A DNA stretch of 38,248 bases from Candidatus Hodarchaeota archaeon (GTDB lineage: Archaea; Asgardarchaeota; Heimdallarchaeia; Hodarchaeales; Hodarchaeaceae): NCBI GenBank assembly GCA_016840285.1, contig JAEOSR010000099.1:1-38248 (forward strand), read 5' to 3'. Numbering within the stretch: position 1 is the stretch's first letter; each line of letters starts with the position of its first letter. The notes under the pieces were generated by a model. It was not told the origin of the DNA, did not search any database, and saw only the letters and a list, made by a program, of their open reading frames with translations. This document shows positions 9,236 through 17,481 of this stretch, in pieces. The translations under genes were made by a program, and so were the position numbers.

Positions 9236-9439
9236 AGATTAAGCTGCCCATCTTTTATATAAGGTCGCATATCATACCATGTAGTATTTGGATTGGTATG
9301 GAAGAACTTAAAACATTCAAACCAAGCTTCAATGAAGAACGGTTTGAAACTTTGGAGAAGTTACCAGAGTTATTAATAGAATAGCCATATTGTAGGTCAT
9401 CCTCTTGATAGAGGAGTTATTATTAACTTTATGTTGAAA

Positions 9440-10684
9440 TTATATACGATCATAGACAAAGAGACCATCCAAAGGGAAAATCATTTGTAAGTTCTTTGCT
9501 ATCTCTTTTGAACATCTTATATTTCCAGTTAATATCATAGAGGAGATGGGAATCAAACCTCCTGCAATCATCGAAATATCTTTTGCTTTGAGTTGAAAAT
9601 CGGGGTTTTCATCAGTTCTACTAACCTCTAATTCACCTTCTCTGGCTTGTAATTTATACAGACCATTATTCCAATAACATTCTTTATCGATAATTTCAAG
9701 AGTGATTTTACAGGACAGATTTGGGTTTATTTTCAATAAAGAACAAAAACGCTCAAAATCAATGATTCTGATCATAAAACCTGGTGTTATTCGAACATGA
9801 CTTTTTTTTCGATTCTTAAGGAAGTCCCTGATTGGCATGTCTTTCTGGGAGAGAATGACAATTCTTGTACCCCCTTCTGCAACACAATATTCCTTAATAA
9901 ATCTTAACATGTCTGGAATGACTTTTGGATCAGTGTAAGCATGAGAATAACTACTGTGAACACCTTTTTGCCATTCTTCAAATGGTTCGGGTTTATATTT
10001 TGGATCAAAAGTGGTTTTATACAGACCTATATATCCTACTGGTTTACCTTCATTTTCAAAAATGAAAGCAACACCATTCTTAATCAAATTTTTGATGAAA
10101 TCGGCAGGAGGGAGAACTCTTGACCCAATATGAGCCATTGAACGTATAAGTTCCTTAATAACAAAGGCTTCTTCACTATCTACTACTTTACGAGCCGTTA
10201 TTCCTCTTTGAGGAAAATCTTTCAAGTTTTTAACTTCAAAAGAATGTCTTAAGAATTCTTCAGCAATAGCATACCCAAATTTTTGATAGAAACATTCATC
10301 AAATGGTTCTAGTAAGGAAATGACTTCACCATTTGTTTTCATATTTTTGAAAGCTTCAATCATAGTTCTGCGACATAATCCTTTTTTCTGATATTCTTTT
10401 CTTGTAGAAACACTTCCGACCCCAGCACAAGGCATAGATGAACCACGAATGATCGCTTCTAGTGAAAAAATGGTTACATTGGATATTACCTTATTAGCAT
10501 CTTTTAAGATAATAGATCTGGAAAAGCTAGGATACTCAAGTACCTTGAAACCATTTCTGATTATATCGTCTCCAAAGGCCTCAAATAATAACTCATTCAG
10601 ACTATTATAGTCATCTTTTGTAGCAATTTCAATTGTATAATTTGTTTCTTTTCTTTTGAAAGTATTTAGTATTTTTTTTGCCAC
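9440..10684 (-). CDS. Eis-like GNAT N-acetyltransferase with C-terminal SCP2-like domain
   Basis: 414 residues, close to Eis-family length. The N-terminal GNAT carries the acetyl-CoA loop in VSTRKEYQKKGLCRRTM (about 93-109), then LLEPFDECFYQKFGYA, a hallmark of the Eis/YkkB group. A second GNAT-like half and a terminal sterol-carrier-like domain (about 305-414, with the ELEVSRTDENPDFQLKAKDIS strand pattern) follow. Such enzymes acetylate amines, including aminoglycosides and protein lysines; the target here is unknown. The GTG start at 10684 is supported by AAGGAG about 10 bases upstream. It stands alone, facing leftwards, convergent with the esterase. Confidence 0.85.
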   Translation of the reverse strand: MAKKILNTFKRKETNYTIEIATKDDYNSLNELLFEAFGDDIIRNGFKVLEYPSFSRSIILKDANKVISNVTIFSLEAIIRGSSMPCAGVGSVSTRKEYQKKGLCRRTMIEAFKNMKTNGEVISLLEPFDECFYQKFGYAIAEEFLRHSFEVKNLKDFPQRGITARKVVDSEEAFVIKELIRSMAHIGSRVLPPADFIKNLIKNGVAFIFENEGKPVGYIGLYKTTFDPKYKPEPFEEWQKGVHSSYSHAYTDPKVIPDMLRFIKEYCVAEGGTRIVILSQKDMPIRDFLKNRKKSHVRITPGFMIRIIDFERFCSLLKINPNLSCKITLEIIDKECYWNNGLYKLQAREGELEVSRTDENPDFQLKAKDISMIAGGLIPISSMILTGNIRCSKEIAKNLQMIFPLDGLFVYDRI

Positions 10685-11078
10685 GGAATTACGCTCCTTA
10701 ATGGAGATTATTTCTTTTAGTTTAGTGATAATTCAGTAGGACATTCACCTTAAATTAAATGGGCTATACGTAAATTTAAGGTGATTGCGAGCAAAAGAAA
10801 AGACTAAATTGAGGTCAAATGCTAGAAAGTAATAGAAAATCTAATAGTATGGAATAGCGATTAATTAATGTTATTCCAACAAAAATCCATTTTCTTTTGC
10901 CAGATAAGAAGAGTAGATTGAGACCTTAACAAAAACATGGCATCAAAGAAACAAGAAAAATTTTTGTTTTAAATTATTTATGAAAAAGGTAAATTGATGT
11001 TAAAGATAATTAAAATACATATTTCTCCTAAAAACTCTTGAGGGCTTTTTCTAGGTATAGTGGCCAGCTCTGATCTTC
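10685..11078. other. Intergenic region between the Eis-like gene and the regulator
   Basis: Nearly 400 bases. The left end carries the promoter and ribosome binding site (AAGGAG near 10699) of the leftward Eis-like gene. The inverted pair CACCTTAAATT / AATTTAAGGTG (about 10747-10785) brackets the probable promoter region and could be a regulator site. The rest is AT-rich with no ORF. Confidence 0.4.
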
Positions 11079-11780
11079 TCATGGTAAGGATTCAAATTTT
11101 AATGTATCATGCAATTCCTTGAGGATTTGAAGATTCTCAGGATTAATGGTGTCGAGGATTTCCATAAAATGGAAAAAAGAGGTCAGATCAATATTGTTCT
11201 CTACAATGAGGGATTCATATTGAATAATCCATTTTGAGATTCTTTCACTTCTCTGTTTTTCACGAGAAAGATACCTCTCACGAAAATCATCGAATTTTTC
11301 TTCATTGAATTCTGGATTTATTACTTTTGCAAATTGTTTAATTGCTGAAAAAGCCTGAGATATCTTTTTTTCATGTTTTACGGGATCCGTGTGGAGATAG
11401 ATCCGTGCAGTTCTGCCATAGTATGCTGTGTTATGACTTCCTTTCCGTAAGATCGTCACAGTCTGGATTAATTCTGCTTCTTCTAGCTTCTGTAAATGAA
11501 AGTATAAACTTTGTAAGCTAATACCTTTAGCTTTTGGTGGCTCTTCTTCGTCTTTCTTCCCCTCAATTTTCATATCTTTCAAGATAGATAATATCTCTCT
11601 TGCGTTTAAAGCTCTACGTCTTCTATTATCATCTAATTGATCTAAAATTCCTTTACGTAAGACTTGTATAACATATAATCGCACTTTGTGACCGTAAACC
11701 TCTTCCTCTGATTTTGGAATAATCTTCAGTGGAGACAGAGATTCCCAAAAACTGTATAATATCTCTCGCTTTTCATCCAT
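11079..11780 (-). CDS. Winged-helix transcriptional regulator (ArsR/PadR-like)
   Basis: 233 residues. The DNA-binding part spans about 30-135: a helix with RALNAREILSILKDM, then KGISLQSLYFHLQKLEEAELIQ (the recognition-helix and LxxLExxGLI pattern of ArsR/PadR-type domains), then a wing with TAYYGRTARIYLHT. A charged helical C-terminal half (about 140-233) probably dimerises. A charged insertion (KKDEEEPPK) interrupts the domain before the recognition helix. It is divergently oriented from the GNAT gene at 11995, with inverted repeats between them, so it probably regulates itself and that neighbour. No effector is visible. Confidence 0.75.
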   Translation of the reverse strand: MDEKREILYSFWESLSPLKIIPKSEEEVYGHKVRLYVIQVLRKGILDQLDDNRRRRALNAREILSILKDMKIEGKKDEEEPPKAKGISLQSLYFHLQKLEEAELIQTVTILRKGSHNTAYYGRTARIYLHTDPVKHEKKISQAFSAIKQFAKVINPEFNEEKFDDFRERYLSREKQRSERISKWIIQYESLIVENNIDLTSFFHFMEILDTINPENLQILKELHDTLKFESLP

Positions 11781-11866
11781 TGTAATCCCGTCTCAAAAAT
11801 AGTGTGAAATACCATTACTTGGATTGAACTACAAATTATGCCAGTATAGTAATGATTAAATACCTT

Positions 11867-11919
11867 TTGAATGAATAAAAATCTTATTGGTTCATTCAAG
11901 ATAAAATTGAATGATTCAA
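11867..11919. promoter_or_regulatory. Inverted-repeat operator between the regulator and the GNAT gene
   Basis: TTGAATGAA at 11867-11875 is mirrored exactly by TTCATTCAA at 11891-11899, and the palindrome TTGAAT-G-ATTCAA lies at 11907-11919. All share the TTGAATGA core, giving four half-sites within 53 bases of a divergent promoter region. This is the pattern expected for a winged-helix dimer. No other stretch in the window repeats it so densely. Confidence 0.6.
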
Positions 11920-11994
11920 AGATAAATGGAATGATCAACTGATCAAGAAATTCCTACAAGTATTTCAATAGTAAAGAATGAGGAAGTAATTAAA

Positions 11995-12942
11995 ATGACC
12001 CAAGAAAGTTTAATTATCCGTAATTATGAAAAAGGGGACGAAAAGGCCCAAGCAGAAATATTTAACACAGTAATTGTGGAAATGATACCTGAACCAGAAC
12101 TAATTACAGCAGAAAAAGTTCGGAAACGTCATGAAGACCCAAATTTTAATCCAAAGCAAGTAAAATATCTAGTAAATCAAGAGAAGAAGATTGTGGGGTA
12201 TACCGAATGTCGTATTCATGGTGGCTTCCATGGCATTTTCTACCCTATGATTTTAAAGGAATACCGATCGAAAGAAACATTAGATCGATTGTTCAAAGCA
12301 ATCTATGAATTTGCTAAAGAAGATTGTAAAAAAAATCCAGGAGAAATCGAATCTCACTACTCATATGATTTCAAGAAAGCCCATGACTATTTCAAAAACC
12401 AGAAAATAGCAAAAGTGGTGGAAGTTCGGGAAGCTCGTGAGATGCGGCTTCCAGTAAACGAATTGGATTATGAGATTTCGTCGGAATTTGATATCAAACC
12501 TTTAACAAAAGATGATTTTTCGACATTGGTGACATACCGTAAATCTAAAGAAAGTATTGTTGGAGAAGAATTTACAGTAGAGAATTTGACAGAGAGATTT
12601 GATAACGGAGAGATGTCATCAGAAGATTCTTTCCTCGTCTACTGGAAAGGAAATTTAAAGGGATACATTCATATTGGAAAATATTCACCCGCAGATAGAG
12701 GACAAGAAGATACCACAGTGTATGGTAACTTTGAGGGGATGATCTTAGATCTAGAATTTCCAAAAGGATTAAGTCTTCGAAAGGCAATGATAAAAGGAAC
12801 CAAGAATTACTTGGACAAATATAATGCAAAAGAAGTGATAGCAAGCATTGTACTTACCAATCCAGCAATCAAATTCTACAAAAAACTAGGTTTTAAAATA
12901 AGTGAAGAGCAAGGGGCTAAACACTGGGTATATGAGCAATAA
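11995..12942 (+). CDS. Tandem GNAT N-acetyltransferase
   Basis: 315 residues forming two GNAT-like halves. The first (about 5-140) has SLIIRNYEKGDEKAQAEIFN and VGYTECRIHGG. The second (about 160-315) is better preserved, with LKGYIHIG, a glycine-poor cofactor region, and ASIVLTNPAIKFYKKLGFK, the conserved helix-beta ending of GNAT enzymes in which Asn and Tyr contact acetyl-CoA. GAGG lies 11 bases before the ATG. It is divergent from the winged-helix regulator across the operator at 11867-11919 and is its most likely target. The acetyl acceptor is unknown. Confidence 0.78.
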   Translation: MTQESLIIRNYEKGDEKAQAEIFNTVIVEMIPEPELITAEKVRKRHEDPNFNPKQVKYLVNQEKKIVGYTECRIHGGFHGIFYPMILKEYRSKETLDRLFKAIYEFAKEDCKKNPGEIESHYSYDFKKAHDYFKNQKIAKVVEVREAREMRLPVNELDYEISSEFDIKPLTKDDFSTLVTYRKSKESIVGEEFTVENLTERFDNGEMSSEDSFLVYWKGNLKGYIHIGKYSPADRGQEDTTVYGNFEGMILDLEFPKGLSLRKAMIKGTKNYLDKYNAKEVIASIVLTNPAIKFYKKLGFKISEEQGAKHWVYEQ

Positions 12943-13013
12943 GCTTAATCTTTCCTCTTTTTTTTATTTAAAAAAGTGCTATTCAATAAAACTTCTATCA
13001 AAGGTAAAACAAA

Positions 13014-13775
13014 TTGAATGAGACCATAAAAACGATCCATAGTTTGAGGTCAATCCGTAAGTTTTCAGATAAAGAAATTGCCAGTTCAGATTTGAAAACT
13101 GTTCTTGAAGCTGCTGTATGTTCGGCCAATGCATCAGCACGACAGAGCTACTCGATTATTGTGATAGAGGATAGAGAAGTGTTAGATAAGACTCAATTCT
13201 ATGGTGCAAACAAAGCTCTTGTTTTTTGTGTTGATTATAACCGCATTGCAGACACGGCAAAGCATCTGAATCATCCAATTGAATCAGGAAATATTATAAG
13301 ATTCATTACAGGAAGTACAGATACCATCCTCGCAGCACAAACTGCAGCCATTGCCGCAAAATCACTTGATATTGATTCGCTCTTTACCAATAGTTTACAT
13401 AGAGCTAATCTGACAGAAGTCTATAAAATGTTAAATCTCCCAGATGAATTCTGCTTTCCTTTAATAACACTCTGTTTGGGGTATCCAGAAACAGAACCAA
13501 AGGTTAAAAAAGGCCGTTTACAAAATTCAGGAGTTATTCATTACGCTAGGTACCAAAGATTAACAACAGAAGACCTGAATAAAATTGTCAATGAATATGA
13601 TGATGAAAAAAAACATTTAGGGATGATCTCACCAGAAAAGTGGTCCGAGATGGGATTTAATCATTATCTAGACTGGTACTATACCAAATGGCCTACCCTC
13701 GCCATGAATAAATCGAAAGTAGAAGAATTTCGTACGATCTTAGAGAAAGTTGGTTTCTTATCTTCAATTCAGTAA
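13014..13775 (+). CDS. Nitroreductase-family FMN oxidoreductase
   Basis: 253 residues. The N-terminus has SLRSIRKFSDKEI, the R-x-S-x-R-x-F FMN-phosphate motif, then an LKTVLEAAVCSANASARQSY block typical of the family. LCLGYPETEPKVKKGRL (about 158-174) is the conserved GYP region before the domain-swapped tail. Family members reduce nitro, quinone or flavin substrates with NAD(P)H; the specific substrate is unknown. A TTG start at 13014 follows AAAGGT, with an ATG four bases later out of frame. A 29-bp piece encoding GRLQNSGVIH recurs as debris at 20826-20854, implying a lost paralogue. Confidence 0.85.
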   Translation: MNETIKTIHSLRSIRKFSDKEIASSDLKTVLEAAVCSANASARQSYSIIVIEDREVLDKTQFYGANKALVFCVDYNRIADTAKHLNHPIESGNIIRFITGSTDTILAAQTAAIAAKSLDIDSLFTNSLHRANLTEVYKMLNLPDEFCFPLITLCLGYPETEPKVKKGRLQNSGVIHYARYQRLTTEDLNKIVNEYDDEKKHLGMISPEKWSEMGFNHYLDWYYTKWPTLAMNKSKVEEFRTILEKVGFLSSIQ

Positions 13776-13980
13776 TTTCTGAAGTAAAATAGTCCTAAAA
13801 CCAGGTAATTTAAATTATTATTATTATTTTGGGATTCATAAATATTTTTTATTTCATATTTAGGTTGCTTTAAATTGAGAGTTCATTCAAACAGCAATTC
13901 TACGATTTTTAAAGAGGACTGACTGAAGACTTCTTGATTTTTTAGAAGAATAAAAAAAGGAGAGTTTCTAGATATTTTAT

Positions 13981-14790
13981 TCAAATTGAAGAAGCCATTT
14001 TTTTAAGATTCCTCAACACCAATCTGTAGTACATCTGTCGAGGCGAGAACCGCGATATAAAATATAAAAGTTGATTAGATTTTCCAGGAATACTCACTAC
14101 TTTTCCCCTGGCGAGATCACGAATTGAGGTTGTCACAACTTCTTTAGGGGTCATCCATCGTATTAAACCACGGTTTTTTTGAAACTTAGCTATATTGAAC
14201 CCCATTTTTCTATGAAAATCAGTTACTACAAACCCTGGGCATAATACCTGAACAAGAATCCCTGTATTAAGAAGCTCAAGATGAAGTGACTCGGTAAAGG
14301 CAGTTATGAAAGCTTTAGTCCCACAATATACAGTATTATGAGGCATAATAACATAAGCTCCCATTGAAGAAACATTGATTATGATACCCTTTTTTCTAAG
14401 AAGCATATTAGGGAGAGCAGCATGAGTGAGTTTCATTACCGTAAGAATATGAACTCGAACCATAGCCTCCTGTTGACTGAAATCGTTCTCAACGAATGTA
14501 CCTCGAGTCGCAAATCCAGCATTATTTACTAAGACTTCTAAATCGTTGATTTCTTTGATGTTTTGGACTAATTCATCAAGATCTAGTTGATTTGATAACT
14601 CAATAATAAGAACTTCCACAGAAACACCATATTTCTTGGCTATTTTCTCTGCTATTGGCTGAATAATCTTTTCTCTCCTTCCAGTAATGACTAAATTATA
14701 TCCAGCTTTAGCAAAAAGATATGCAAAAGCTTTTCCAATTCCACTAGTTGCACCAGTAATTAGAGCGGTCTTTATTTCCGTTTCAGACAT
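13981..14790 (-). CDS. Short-chain dehydrogenase/reductase
   Basis: 269 residues of the classical SDR type. The cofactor loop TGATSGIG is at 12-19 with GRR at 37-39, suggesting NADP(H) preference. NNAG is at 89-92, a catalytic Ser in NVSSMG (139-144) and YCGTK (Y155, K159) complete the site. The hydrophobic substrate loop and C-terminal helices (RFSPRQMYYRLVLRNL) resemble the acyl/steroid-processing branch (DltE/HSD-like). It oxidises or reduces a hydroxyl/ketone; the substrate is unknown. It is a single leftward gene, convergent with the nitroreductase. Confidence 0.88.
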   Translation of the reverse strand: MSETEIKTALITGATSGIGKAFAYLFAKAGYNLVITGRREKIIQPIAEKIAKKYGVSVEVLIIELSNQLDLDELVQNIKEINDLEVLVNNAGFATRGTFVENDFSQQEAMVRVHILTVMKLTHAALPNMLLRKKGIIINVSSMGAYVIMPHNTVYCGTKAFITAFTESLHLELLNTGILVQVLCPGFVVTDFHRKMGFNIAKFQKNRGLIRWMTPKEVVTTSIRDLARGKVVSIPGKSNQLLYFISRFSPRQMYYRLVLRNLKKMASSI

Positions 14791-14884
14791 TAGATATCCC
14801 GTTGAATTAATTCTTATAATTGATATTAATCTATTTTGTAAGTGGAAGTTCTTCGGTGTGAACTTTTACTCTATAAGTCGTTAA

Positions 14885-15241
14885 ATTCCGTTCTATCTAT
14901 ATTTGATCCCAATTCCTAGGCTTAGCACTCTGAAAAAAGATCTGAATTACTCTGAAAAAACAAAATTTCAATTCCTGATTAAGAACAAAACAAAGAATTT
15001 TTTTACGAGTCAGATCTTGAGACTTATTCATTACGCTACTTTCTCAGTTTTGTACCTAATAGAAATTTATGGTAGTTAGGTATACAAAAAAGGGTACTAA
15101 TGGGAACAAATATACCCAAACCAATACCTCGAAGGATTCAATCCAGAGAACCTTATGGTGTTTTTTGTAACCTTTTAAAGAACTAGTTAAAAAAGGGACT
15201 TTTTTATAGTCGGGGTATTCTTACGATACATATAATGAAAA
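14885..15241. other. Intergenic region before the toxin-antitoxin pair
   Basis: About 350 AT-rich bases without an ORF. CTCTGAAAAAA occurs twice close together (about 14930-14961). Nothing resembling an RNA gene was found. Confidence 0.4.
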
Positions 15242-15249
15242 TATAAATA
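15242..15249 (+). promoter_or_regulatory. Candidate TATA box of the RelBE-like operon
   Basis: TATAAATA lies about 45 bases before the antitoxin start and after an A-rich stretch that could serve as a BRE. A GAGG ribosome binding site is at about 15281. Assigned by sequence and position only. Confidence 0.4.
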
Positions 15250-15293
15250 AGGCCAATTTCCTGATTTATGTAGTTTTATAGAGGAATGGAATT

Positions 15294-15512
15294 TTGACTA
15301 TAGACTTTAAAGACTTGATGAATGAACTTAACCAACTTAAAAATCAATTAAAACGACTTCAAGGGGATGTTGAGTTCTTAAAGGAAAATTTTCAATCACT
15401 TGGTTATTCTAAGGAGGATACATTGGTTACAGAGGAAGAACTTCAGGAAATTCAACGAATTAAAGGTCTAGTTAATGCTGACAACCTGGAAGAGCTTGAA
15501 GAGTTGAAATAG
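15294..15512 (+). CDS. RelB-like antitoxin (coiled coil)
   Basis: 72 residues, starting at TTG after GAGG. The first two thirds are heptad-rich (LMNELNQLKNQLKRLQGDVEFLKENF), ending in an acidic segment (TEEELQEIQRIKGL, then LEELEELK). Its place one base before a RelE-like gene, its small size and the acidic toxin-wrapping C-terminus identify it as the antitoxin. The family is not one I can name more closely. No helix-turn-helix or ribbon-helix-helix is apparent, so the coiled coil may carry oligomerisation and DNA binding may be weak or provided by the complex. Confidence 0.7.
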   Translation: MTIDFKDLMNELNQLKNQLKRLQGDVEFLKENFQSLGYSKEDTLVTEEELQEIQRIKGLVNADNLEELEELK

Positions 15513-15513
15513 C

Positions 15514-15771
15514 TTGACGTTTAAGATATTACTATCCCGTCAGGCTAAGAAATTTCTATCTGGTCTTGAAGAGAAGACAGAAGCACGAATTATTGCAAAA
15601 TTGCACCTATTAAGTGAACCTTTTGAGGTAGATCATGTTAAGATAAAGGGGAGTCCAGATACTTATAGAACTCGTGTTGGTGATTACAGAATTCTCTACA
15701 TCGTGTTTCGTGAGAAGAAAATTGTCGTTATTTCGAAGATCGATAAACGGAGCCGCGTTTATAAACGCTAA
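15514..15771 (+). CDS. RelE/ParE-superfamily toxin
   Basis: 85 residues, the standard length. FKILLSRQAKKFLSGLEEK is the usual opening helix, IKGSPDTYRTRVGDYRILY is the conserved basic strand region, and VVISKIDKRSRVYK is the closing strand with the R-x-x-x-Y pattern typical of active ribosome-dependent RelE mRNases. It begins with TTG one base after the antitoxin stop, so the two are translationally coupled. Cleavage of mRNA in the ribosomal A site is the family activity; gyrase inhibition (ParE) is the alternative. The basic C-terminal residues favour RelE. Confidence 0.85.
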   Translation: MTFKILLSRQAKKFLSGLEEKTEARIIAKLHLLSEPFEVDHVKIKGSPDTYRTRVGDYRILYIVFREKKIVVISKIDKRSRVYKR

Positions 15772-15846
15772 TTACTTCAATTTCTTCTTAACATTCACAC
15801 ACACACTTTAGTATCTACAGAAGTGTAAAATGAGACAATCTTGTTC

Positions 15847-15863
15847 GAATGTCGTCAATGTGC
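15847..15863 (+). repeat. Solo insertion-sequence end (left type)
   Basis: GAATGTCGTCAATGTGC matches the left terminal repeat of the element at 31226-32541 at most positions and is identical to 23332-23348. No transposase lies to its right, so this is a scar or a strongly decayed element. The surrounding 15780-16100 holds no gene. Confidence 0.6.
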
Positions 15864-16108
15864 TATGTGATAAGGAAATGTATAACTTTCAGTTCACATT
15901 GTAACAATAAAGGTTGATTAAGACAAGATAAATAGGATTATTTAGTACCTTGGTTCGATATCAATTCATCGAATTAAAAATAAATACTTGATTAAAAATT
16001 TATAAACCTTGATTTCTTCTGATGATTGTTGAATCTGAAGTATAAATTGTCTTTACAATCTATTCGGAGATTCAGTTATTCTTGAATCAACATACCTTTG
16101 TAAGCGAA

Positions 16109-16345
16109 TTATTCCTTAGAATCACTGTGGAGTAGTGGAATCAGCCAGAATTCTTGAATAACATTTTTTTTCCCGTGATGTAAAGTTTGTGTACGCCTCA
16201 AATAAACAATTTTTCCTTCATTAAAATCTTCAGCATCCCCAATATAACAAGAAGCCAGATGAGAAATATTTAGATCGGAAAATTCCTTGAGAGCTTCATG
16301 TACACCGCACTCATCAAAACGATAAAGGACTTCTATTACAAGCAA
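16109..16345 (-). CDS. Small protein of unknown function
   Basis: 78 residues, TTG start at 16345, in tandem behind the 88-residue ORF with a 16-base gap. Visible features are FDECGVHEALKEFSDL, a Cys in SCYIGDAEDF and a strand-like KIVYLRRTQTLHH near the end. I do not recognise the family. The pairing of two short genes suggests a small accessory module. The alternative is that both are pieces of one decayed gene. Confidence 0.4.
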   Translation of the reverse strand: MLVIEVLYRFDECGVHEALKEFSDLNISHLASCYIGDAEDFNEGKIVYLRRTQTLHHGKKNVIQEFWLIPLLHSDSKE

Positions 16346-16361
16346 AATACTCTCAAAGCAA

Positions 16362-16628
16362 TCAAAGATTTTCTTGAATGATTGAATTTAGACTAGTGTA
16401 TTTCTGTTTCAACTCTTCTAGTAGATTCTCTTTCTTGAAAGCAATTAAGTCAAGAATTGATCTTTTTTCGTAGTTACTTGAAATTAATTCTGCCACTTTA
16501 TTAAAATGAAAAGTAAGCTTACTAAAAAAATCATTATCGTCAGAGAACTCAAACCATAGTTGTTGCCCTCCTATCACCACTCTGGGAAAAGAGATGAATT
16601 TTACATCTGGACTACTCAAGTTACTCAT
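16362..16628 (-). CDS. Small protein of unknown function
   Basis: 88 residues, ATG start. The N-terminal half is strand-like (VKFISFPRVVIGGQQLWFEFSDD), the C-terminal half is helical and charged (FNKVAELISS, then LDLIAFKKENLLEELKQKY). It is first of a leftward pair with the 78-residue ORF. Not recognised. Composition and the mixed strand/helix pattern look protein-like, so it is more likely real than chance. Confidence 0.45.
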   Translation of the reverse strand: MSNLSSPDVKFISFPRVVIGGQQLWFEFSDDNDFFSKLTFHFNKVAELISSNYEKRSILDLIAFKKENLLEELKQKYTSLNSIIQENL

Positions 16629-16693
16629 TGACCTCCCATACCTGCAATAGATTGTTACACGAATTTTAATTGCATTAATCTATAGTTTTAATT

Positions 16694-16731
16694 TTGCAGC
16701 TTTTATTTATCGATCATCTGTTTTCGTTTTG
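16694..16731. repeat. 38-bp copy of the 3' end of the iron-sulfur flavoprotein gene
   Basis: This 38-base stretch matches 21877-21914 (end of the flavoprotein gene plus bases past its stop) at 37 of 38 positions. It runs straight into the segment shared with 36077-36245, so two unrelated repeats are joined at a shared G. Confidence 0.75.
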
Positions 16732-16910
16732 AGGATTTTGATAAGAGAGACTTTCGTAGTCCTGTTGTACATGATAAAGCTTTTAATGAATGGCTTACAA
16801 GTATTGATTCTTCGCTGTTTAAATTTGCTAAACAAAAAGAAATAGATGATCTTGTCATTAAGAAATTGAAGGAGAAAAACTACAAAAATAGATCTAATGA
16901 GGTGATTTGA
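16731..16910 (+). pseudogene. C-terminal remnant of the 36-kb zinc-finger-like ORF
   Basis: The frame gives EDF-D-K-R-DFR then SPVVHDKAFNEWLTSIDSS, FKFAKQKEIDDLVIKKLKEKN and a TGA. It is nearly identical to the last ~57 residues of the ORF at 35897-36268, differing at a few codons and in the final residues. The N-terminal part is absent because the copy begins at the junction with the flavoprotein tail. No own start codon or promoter is apparent. Confidence 0.65.
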
Positions 16911-16982
16911 TTTAATTAATAAGGTATCAGTTCGAGATTTAATGGATGGAATTCATACGGATGGTACGAAATCATCTTCAGA

Positions 16983-17219
16983 ATGTATAAACCAATTTTG
17001 GATGAAGGGTTAATTGATAATGATGTTCAACAAGGAAGATCAAGATTCATTTGCCGTAGTTGTGGAAAACCTGTTTTCAACAGAGGCGGTGACAAGTATA
17101 TTGTATTGTCTGACCCAATTAATCCTAAAATTACCCTTTTCTTTCATTCTCAAGATGTATGCAATCCTCGCAAATCGAAGATTCCAAAAATTAGAAAACA
17201 GTGGTTAAGTAACCGATAA
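16983..17219 (+). CDS. Small zinc-ribbon-like protein of unknown function
   Basis: 78 residues. FICRSCGKPVFNRGG supplies a C-x2-C pair, and FFHSQDVCNP a candidate H-x4-C second pair 30 residues later, suggesting a single structural zinc site. The C-terminus is basic (RKSKIPKIRKQW), compatible with nucleic-acid binding. The ATG start has no good ribosome binding site. An overlapping frame upstream (VSVRDLMDGIHTDGTKSSSE) also looks protein-like and ends in TAA shortly after the ATG, so a frameshifted longer gene is possible. Confidence 0.45.
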   Translation: MYKPILDEGLIDNDVQQGRSRFICRSCGKPVFNRGGDKYIVLSDPINPKITLFFHSQDVCNPRKSKIPKIRKQWLSNR

Positions 17220-17481
17220 TATGGCTAAGGAAAAATTCTTCCTATATCAACTTATTTAGGAATATTTTCGCTGGTTATATTCAAAAATGACTTACTGATG
17301 ACTTAACAATATTGTGAAATACATCGTACTTTCTCCAAAAATTTTTTATTGAATGGGAATTAATCGTGAAATAATCCATTCTTATCAAAGAATAGAGGTA
17401 AATTTATATCGAAAGGCAGTTTTTACTAAAAAGGACTAAAAATAAACTGTATCATGGAGTATTAGAGGAGATGGATATGGT

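Noticed and set aside
9299..9385. 28-codon ORF (MEELKTFKPSFNEERFETLE...)
   Set aside because: Slightly like the FNEEKFDDFRE part of the regulator at 11079, but too short and without a supporting context to call a gene or relic.
15027..15041. 15-bp match to the nitroreductase gene (TTATTCATTACGCTA)
   Set aside because: A 15-base match in AT-rich DNA can be chance; unlike the 29-bp relic at 20826 it carries no further similarity.
15847..15863. Possible zinc-ribbon coding motif (ECRQCA) at several places
   Set aside because: The same bases form the terminal inverted repeat of the element at 31226-32541, so the peptide reading is incidental.
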